Below are positions 59,742 through 64,000 of a DNA stretch of 64,000 nucleotides, in pieces. Each line of letters starts with the position of its first letter. Position 1 is the first letter of the stretch. This DNA is from Weissella uvarum (GTDB lineage: Bacteria; Bacillota; Bacilli; Lactobacillales; Lactobacillaceae): positions 186,001 to 250,000 of the forward strand of contig NZ_JAFBEO010000001.1 in the NCBI RefSeq assembly GCF_016908785.1. The letters are read 5' to 3'. The translations under genes were made by a program, and so were the position numbers. The notes below the pieces were generated by a model, which ran no database searches, had not been told where the DNA came from, and worked only from the letters and a program-made list of their open reading frames with translations.

Positions 59742-61784
59742 ATGCAAATTAAACAACATGTAAAATTATATAAAAGCGGTAAGGTTTGGGTTAGCGCCAT
59801 GGTTGGTGCCACTGCCCTTATGTTCGGTGTATCAGCAAATGCTGACACGACAAATGCTAGCTCAACCACTAACCAAACAACCGTCACTGCAGCGCAAACA
59901 ACATCTGATAATGCAACTAGTCAGACCGCCACAAGTACGACAGTACAAAGCACGCAATCACAGACTGCTACTAGCGACCAAGCAAATAACCAGAGCACCT
60001 CTACCTCTGCAACAGCTACTAGCGCAACTGCAAGCCAAAGCGCAACATCAATGAGCGCAAGTAGTCAAAGTACGCAAGTTAAGTCGACTACCAGCCAAAG
60101 TGTGCAAGTTGAATCAAAAGCCAGTCAAAGCGCTAGTGCTAGTGCTAGTGCCACTTCAACCCAGACAAGTCAGACAGTTGGCAGCCAAACTAATGTAAAG
60201 AGTCAAGCGGCAACTTCTACGAAGGTCACGCAAAAAGCTGATTCAACAGTTAAAAACGGCTGGGATGGTACCAAGTATTACCGGAATAATGTCGCCGTAA
60301 CTGGTAAACAAAACATTGATGGTAAATGGTATTTCTTCGGTGAAGATGGCAATGCCTTTACTGGTGTTCGTTGGCGTGTCGACATTAATGGTAAAGATCA
60401 ACTTGAAGGTTACGGTAAAGATTTTGTCCGCATCGTTAATAACTATTACCGTCCCGGTGATGGTAAAGTCTATTACTTCGATCAGTGGGGTAATGCCATT
60501 ACTGGTACGCAATGGCGTGTTGATATTAATGGTAAAAAGCAACTAGAGGCCTTCGGTAACGATAAGCTACGGATTGTCAATAACTACTACCGTCCCGGTG
60601 ATGGTAAAGTCTATTACTTTGATCAATGGGGAAATGCCATCACTGGTACGCAATGGCGTGTTGATATTAATGGTAAAAAGCAACTAGAAGCTTTCGGTAA
60701 TGATAAGTTACGGATTACCAACAACTACTACCGCCCTAGTGCCGGAAAAGCTTATTATCTTGACAAGTGGGGAAATGCCATCACTGGTACCCATTGGCGC
60801 GTTGATATTAATGGTAAAAAGCAATTAGAGGCTTTTGGTAATGATAAATTACGCATTGCCAATGATTATTACCGTCCTAGTGCTGGTAAGGCCTATTATC
60901 TTGACCAATGGGGAAATGCCATTACTGGTACCCGTTGGCGCATTGACATTAACGGAAAGAAGCAATTAGAAGCTTTTGGAAACGATAAATTACGCATTGT
61001 AAATGGTTACTATCGCCCTAGCTCTACTAAAGCCTATTACTTCGATCAATGGGGAAATGCCATCACTGGTACCCATTGGCGCGTTGATATTAACGGTAAA
61101 AAGCAATTAGAAGCTTTTGATAAGAACCATCTTCGTATTGTGAATGGCTACTATACACCAAAAGCTGGTCAAACATATTACCTTGACCAATGGGGTAATG
61201 CTGCAAGTGGTCAACGTTGGTACTATCGTGCCGATGGTAGCCGCTCATTGGAATACTATGATCCAACAACCCGACAACGTGCTACTAGCAAGTACGTAAA
61301 TATTTCTGGTAAGAGCATCTACTTCAATGCCAATGGTCAAGCAACTAACACTGCGAATAATCAAAAAGAAAATGCCATTAGCTGGTTTGAAGCCCGTGCT
61401 GGTAAAGTAACTTATTCAATGTATAATCGCTTAGGACCTAACTCATACGACTGTTCAAGTTCCGTTTACCTTGCATTGAAGCAAGCTGGCTTAATGTCTG
61501 CTAACACCATGATTGGTAACACTGAAACCCTATTCGTTGATCTAGAAAGTAAGGGCTGGAAGCTTGTTCCAGCTGGATCAAAGCCACAACGTGGTGATAT
61601 CTTTATTTGGGGTCAACGTGGCTACACATTAGGTGCTGGTGGCCATACTGGTATGTTCGTTAGTGATACTGATATTATCCATTGTAACTATGCCGACAAT
61701 GGTATTTCACGGACTAACTATCAAAAGACTTTGGCTGGTTCAGGACTTTACTATGCATATGTCTACCGCCTCGGTAACCTATAA
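59742..61784 (+). CDS. Secreted repeat protein with Amidase_5 (phage-type) domain
   Basis: A 680-residue protein. KxYKxGKxW signal (KLYKSGKVW), cleavage near NADT; Thr/Ser/Gln-rich linker; 47-residue (141-bp) repeats very close to those of the CHAP protein (YYRP-GKVYYFDQWGNAITGTQWRVDINGKKQLEAFGNDKLRIVN) from about 165 to 530; and a C-terminal NlpC/P60-superfamily Amidase_5 domain (about 540-680) with Cys in SYDCSSSVYLAL, GDIFIWG, and GGHTGMFV, a module better known in phage endolysins. The ATG at 59742 has AAGGAG 14 nt upstream, longer than usual; no better start is seen. Confidence 0.9.
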   Translation: MQIKQHVKLYKSGKVWVSAMVGATALMFGVSANADTTNASSTTNQTTVTAAQTTSDNATSQTATSTTVQSTQSQTATSDQANNQSTSTSATATSATASQSATSMSASSQSTQVKSTTSQSVQVESKASQSASASASATSTQTSQTVGSQTNVKSQAATSTKVTQKADSTVKNGWDGTKYYRNNVAVTGKQNIDGKWYFFGEDGNAFTGVRWRVDINGKDQLEGYGKDFVRIVNNYYRPGDGKVYYFDQWGNAITGTQWRVDINGKKQLEAFGNDKLRIVNNYYRPGDGKVYYFDQWGNAITGTQWRVDINGKKQLEAFGNDKLRITNNYYRPSAGKAYYLDKWGNAITGTHWRVDINGKKQLEAFGNDKLRIANDYYRPSAGKAYYLDQWGNAITGTRWRIDINGKKQLEAFGNDKLRIVNGYYRPSSTKAYYFDQWGNAITGTHWRVDINGKKQLEAFDKNHLRIVNGYYTPKAGQTYYLDQWGNAASGQRWYYRADGSRSLEYYDPTTRQRATSKYVNISGKSIYFNANGQATNTANNQKENAISWFEARAGKVTYSMYNRLGPNSYDCSSSVYLALKQAGLMSANTMIGNTETLFVDLESKGWKLVPAGSKPQRGDIFIWGQRGYTLGAGGHTGMFVSDTDIIHCNYADNGISRTNYQKTLAGSGLYYAYVYRLGNL

Positions 61785-61795
61785 ACTTTTAATCG

Positions 61796-61828
61796 ATAGA
61801 ACTAATCTGCGGATTAGTTCTTTTTTTT
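61796..61828 (+). terminator. Terminator after the Amidase_5 protein
   Basis: Stem AGAACTAATC/GATTAGTTCT (61798-61807 with 61812-61821), TGCG loop, T8. Confidence 0.92.
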
Positions 61829-61911
61829 CGCATTTTGTTACAAGTCTGTGAAGTTTTTCATTTGTGAGCGGTGTAAAATAAGCAACGTTAGTTATTTGGG
61901 GAGGAAAAAAT

Positions 61912-63291
61912 ATGGAATTTCTTATGTTAGCATTGGCAATTTTGCTATTGCTCGTGTTAATTGTTAAGTTCAAACTTAATACATTCGTTGCACTTATTAT
62001 CACTGCATTTGTTTTAGCTTTATTATTGGGGATGAATCCGATGGACATCCCTGGCGCCGTATTAGGCGATCAAGGGGTTGGAAATATTTTGGGTACTAAT
62101 TCCGTTATTTTCATCTTTGGTGGCATGATTGGGCGCTTAGTGGCTGATGCGGGTGGCTCATACCGGATTGCGCATACTTTAATTGATTGGTTTGGCGTTA
62201 AGCGTCTCCAATGGGCAGTCCTAATCGCTTCATTTATCATTGGAATCTCAATGATCTTCGGCGTAGGAATGATTCTTTTGATTCCAATCGTGTTCGCCGT
62301 TGCTAAAGAAGCCGACGTACCACTTTTGTACCTCGGTATTCCAATGACTGCGGCCCTATCTTCAGCCCAAGGTTTCCTACCACCACAACCTGCTCCTACG
62401 GCCGTTGCAACGGCCCTTGGTGCTAATATCGGGATGATGTTAGTCCTTGGTTTGATTGTGTCAATTATCACAGCTATCGTTGGTGGACCACTTTTCACGA
62501 AGCTGGCGCAAAAGTATGCACCAGATGCTTTCCAAAAAAAGGATAGCTTGCCTGCTGCTGGTGAAGTGAAGGAATATGACATCAATGAAACCCCTTCATT
62601 TGGGCTATCAGTATTGACTTCAGTCTTTCCACTCATCTTCATGGTAATTGCCACCGTTTATAAGATGGTCTTCACTGGTGGTGTGACACCTAAGAACCCT
62701 TCAATGCTTGATTCAGTGATTGAATTTATGGCTAATCCAGCGGTCGCAATGACGATTTCATTAGTCTTTGCGATTTTCTCAATGGGTGTCATGCAAAAGC
62801 GCTCAATGAAGCAAGTTAACGCCTCAATGACCGAAGCAATTAATGCTGTTGCGAGCATCTTGCTAATCGTTGGTGGTGGTGGTGCCCTTCGTGGTGTCCT
62901 TGTTACTTCAGGTTTCTCTGATCATGTGGCCCAACTATTCTCAACCAATGGATCAATGTCACCATTGATGATTATCCTATTTGCATGGGTCGTAACAGCC
63001 GTTTTGCGTGTCTCTGTTGGTTCTGCCACAGTCGCTGGAATGACTGCGGCCGGAATCATGGTTTCAATCGTCGCTGGTCAATCAAACCCCATGATGGCAG
63101 TTTTGGTTGCTCTAGCTATTGGTTCTGGTTCACTAGTGGCTTCACATGTGAATGATGCTGGATTCTGGATTTTCCAAGAATTCTTTGATATTTCAGTTAA
63201 ACAAACTTTCCAAATTTGGACTGTTTTGGAAACTGTTATTTCAATCACCGGACTCTTGATCATTTTGTTGATGACCATGGTCTTAATTTAA
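61912..63291 (+). CDS. GntP-family gluconate/organic-acid permease
   Basis: A 459-residue polytopic protein with about twelve hydrophobic segments. Family features include GTNSVIFIFGGMIGRLVADAGGSYRIAHTLID, PIVFAVAKEADVPLLYLGIPMTAALSSAQGFLPPQPAPTAVA, RVSVGSATVAGMTAAGI and GSGSLVASHVNDAGFWIFQEFFD. Proton symport of gluconate is the best-known activity; other hydroxy acids are possible. No gluconate kinase is nearby. GGGAGGA precedes the start. Confidence 0.9.
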   Translation: MEFLMLALAILLLLVLIVKFKLNTFVALIITAFVLALLLGMNPMDIPGAVLGDQGVGNILGTNSVIFIFGGMIGRLVADAGGSYRIAHTLIDWFGVKRLQWAVLIASFIIGISMIFGVGMILLIPIVFAVAKEADVPLLYLGIPMTAALSSAQGFLPPQPAPTAVATALGANIGMMLVLGLIVSIITAIVGGPLFTKLAQKYAPDAFQKKDSLPAAGEVKEYDINETPSFGLSVLTSVFPLIFMVIATVYKMVFTGGVTPKNPSMLDSVIEFMANPAVAMTISLVFAIFSMGVMQKRSMKQVNASMTEAINAVASILLIVGGGGALRGVLVTSGFSDHVAQLFSTNGSMSPLMIILFAWVVTAVLRVSVGSATVAGMTAAGIMVSIVAGQSNPMMAVLVALAIGSGSLVASHVNDAGFWIFQEFFDISVKQTFQIWTVLETVISITGLLIILLMTMVLI

Positions 63292-63318
63292 ATTATTAAT
63301 CAAAGTCCAAAACTAACA

Positions 63319-63354
63319 TAAAAAAACACCCAGCTTGATTAGCTGGGTGTTTTT
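63319..63354. terminator. Bidirectional terminator
   Basis: Stem ACACCCAGCT/AGCTGGGTGT (63326-63335 with 63341-63350), TGATT loop, between A6 and T5; serves the permease and the transporter on the opposite strand. Confidence 0.92.
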
Positions 63355-63356
63355 AA

Positions 63357-64000
63357 TTACCAAATTAAATAAATTAAGCTAGTTGCGACTAACACTTGGA
63401 AAACAATCGTCACGAACCCATAGCCTAAGTAGCGGATTCCAGAAGCTTTAATCGTTGACCATTTCAGATTTAAACCAATCCCGGCCAAATTGACAACACC
63501 AAGAAATGACGCTGCTTGATGACTAAATTGACCAAGCACATGTGGTAATGGTAAAAACGTATTCATAATCACAGCAACTAAAAATGCCATAACGAACCAA
63601 GGAATTTTCAAGCCAAATGTTTGTTTACTATCAGTCGCCTTTGGTGTATTTTTAGTGGCTAAATGTGCCATATAAATTACCACCACGGACAACAGAATCA
63701 CCCGGAGCATCTTGAACAAGGTCGCATACATTACAACATCTTGATTGATTAGTGCCGCTGTTCCGACCACTTGACCAACCGATTGCACAGTTCCCCCAAT
63801 TAGCGCCCCCATCCACAAATCATGTTGCTGCATCAAGGTTGGCGCAATCAATGGTAGGATCAGCAACAAAGCTGTCCCCGATAAGGATACTGTTGCAACT
63901 GCTGTACGTCGTTGATCATCATTTGCCTTGATTGCTGGCGCAACTGAAGCAATGGCACTAGAACCACAGACAGCATTTCCTGAAGCCATCAACATTGCTG
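63357..64000 (-). CDS. YeiH-type (UPF0324) putative sulfate exporter, N-terminus outside window
   Basis: The last 212 or so residues of a polytopic membrane protein of the YeiH/YadS family (full length about 330). The family motif GNAVCGSSAIASVAP is at the edge, followed by six to seven hydrophobic segments (LILPLIAPTLM, VVMYATLFKMLRVILLSVVVIYMAH, WFVMAFLVAVIMNTFLPLP, YLGYGFVTIVFQVLVATSLIYLIW). The transported substrate is uncertain. Incomplete at 64000. Confidence 0.88.
   Translation of the reverse strand, partial: AMLMASGNAVCGSSAIASVAPAIKANDDQRRTAVATVSLSGTALLLILPLIAPTLMQQHDLWMGALIGGTVQSVGQVVGTAALINQDVVMYATLFKMLRVILLSVVVIYMAHLATKNTPKATDSKQTFGLKIPWFVMAFLVAVIMNTFLPLPHVLGQFSHQAASFLGVVNLAGIGLNLKWSTIKASGIRYLGYGFVTIVFQVLVATSLIYLIW

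Noticed and set aside
62070-62654. Minus-strand open frame of 194 codons opposite the GntP-type permease
   Set aside because: Antisense shadow; the permease frame has family motifs and a ribosome site.

Overview
The window looks like chromosome from a low-GC, heterofermentative lactic acid bacterium. Weissella is my best guess (inference). The reasons are D-lactate dehydrogenase, an alsS-aldB-butanediol dehydrogenase set, KxYKxGKxW-type signal peptides, strong AGGAGG ribosome sites, and RadA/Dut, ClpE, and RapZ-YvcK-WhiA-ClpP neighbourhoods typical of Lactobacillaceae. Most host genes lie on the minus strand.

Layout. 1-6 kb: radA (cut by the window edge), dut, a GNAT acetyltransferase, an NlpC/P60-fold protein that has lost its catalytic residues, a secreted LysM-CHAP hydrolase, and clpE with a CIRCE operator inside its promoter. 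6.3-8.8 kb: alsS-aldB (pyruvate to acetoin). 8.9-10.4 kb: tRNA-Gln(CUG), a marR gene broken by an in-frame TGA, uspA, and a cysteine-free rpmF. 10.4-13.9 kb: ldhD followed by two tandem EIIC-like membrane genes; the distal copy is dead (TGA plus frameshift). 14.2-34 kb: a complete accessory-Sec/glycosylation locus (secA2-secY2-asp1-asp2-asp3-gtfA-gtfB) that ends in a 3223-residue serine-rich LPxTG adhesin. Its gtfB lacks the C-terminal half. 34.4-39.4 kb: butanediol dehydrogenase, clpP (with a CtsR box), whiA, yvcK, rapZ and a 39-residue protein.

39.46-50.88 kb is an integrated element of about 11.4 kb bounded by a 15-bp direct repeat. It has an integrase, a predicted membrane-anchored lysogeny protein, ImmA-type protease and CI-type repressor on the left arm. 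On the right arm it has a HTH/Rha regulator set, small unknown genes, a primase-like protein, a P4/D5-type helicase, an iteron-rich putative origin and a RusA resolvase. No capsid, tail, large terminase or lysis gene is visible, so it reads as a phage satellite (PICI-like) or a stripped prophage. It inserted inside the promoter of the 39-residue gene: the -10 sits in the repeat, the native -35 was left at the other end, and the element supplies a substitute -35.

51-64 kb: uvrA, a small membrane protein coupled to a LacI-family regulator, and three consecutive secreted hydrolases with the same plan (KxYKxGKxW-like signal, Ser/Thr/Gln-rich linker, 46-47-residue wall- or glucan-binding-type repeats) but three different catalytic domains (CHAP, C39-like, Amidase_5). 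A GntP-type permease and the end of a YeiH-type transporter follow.

The strongest leads are the satellite-like element (promoter-splitting integration, minus-facing terminators inside a plus-strand operon, iteron origin), the truncated GtfB beside a giant adhesin, the NlpC/P60 pseudoenzyme, and the three domain-shuffled hydrolases. All family calls were made by reading motifs by eye; no database search was run.
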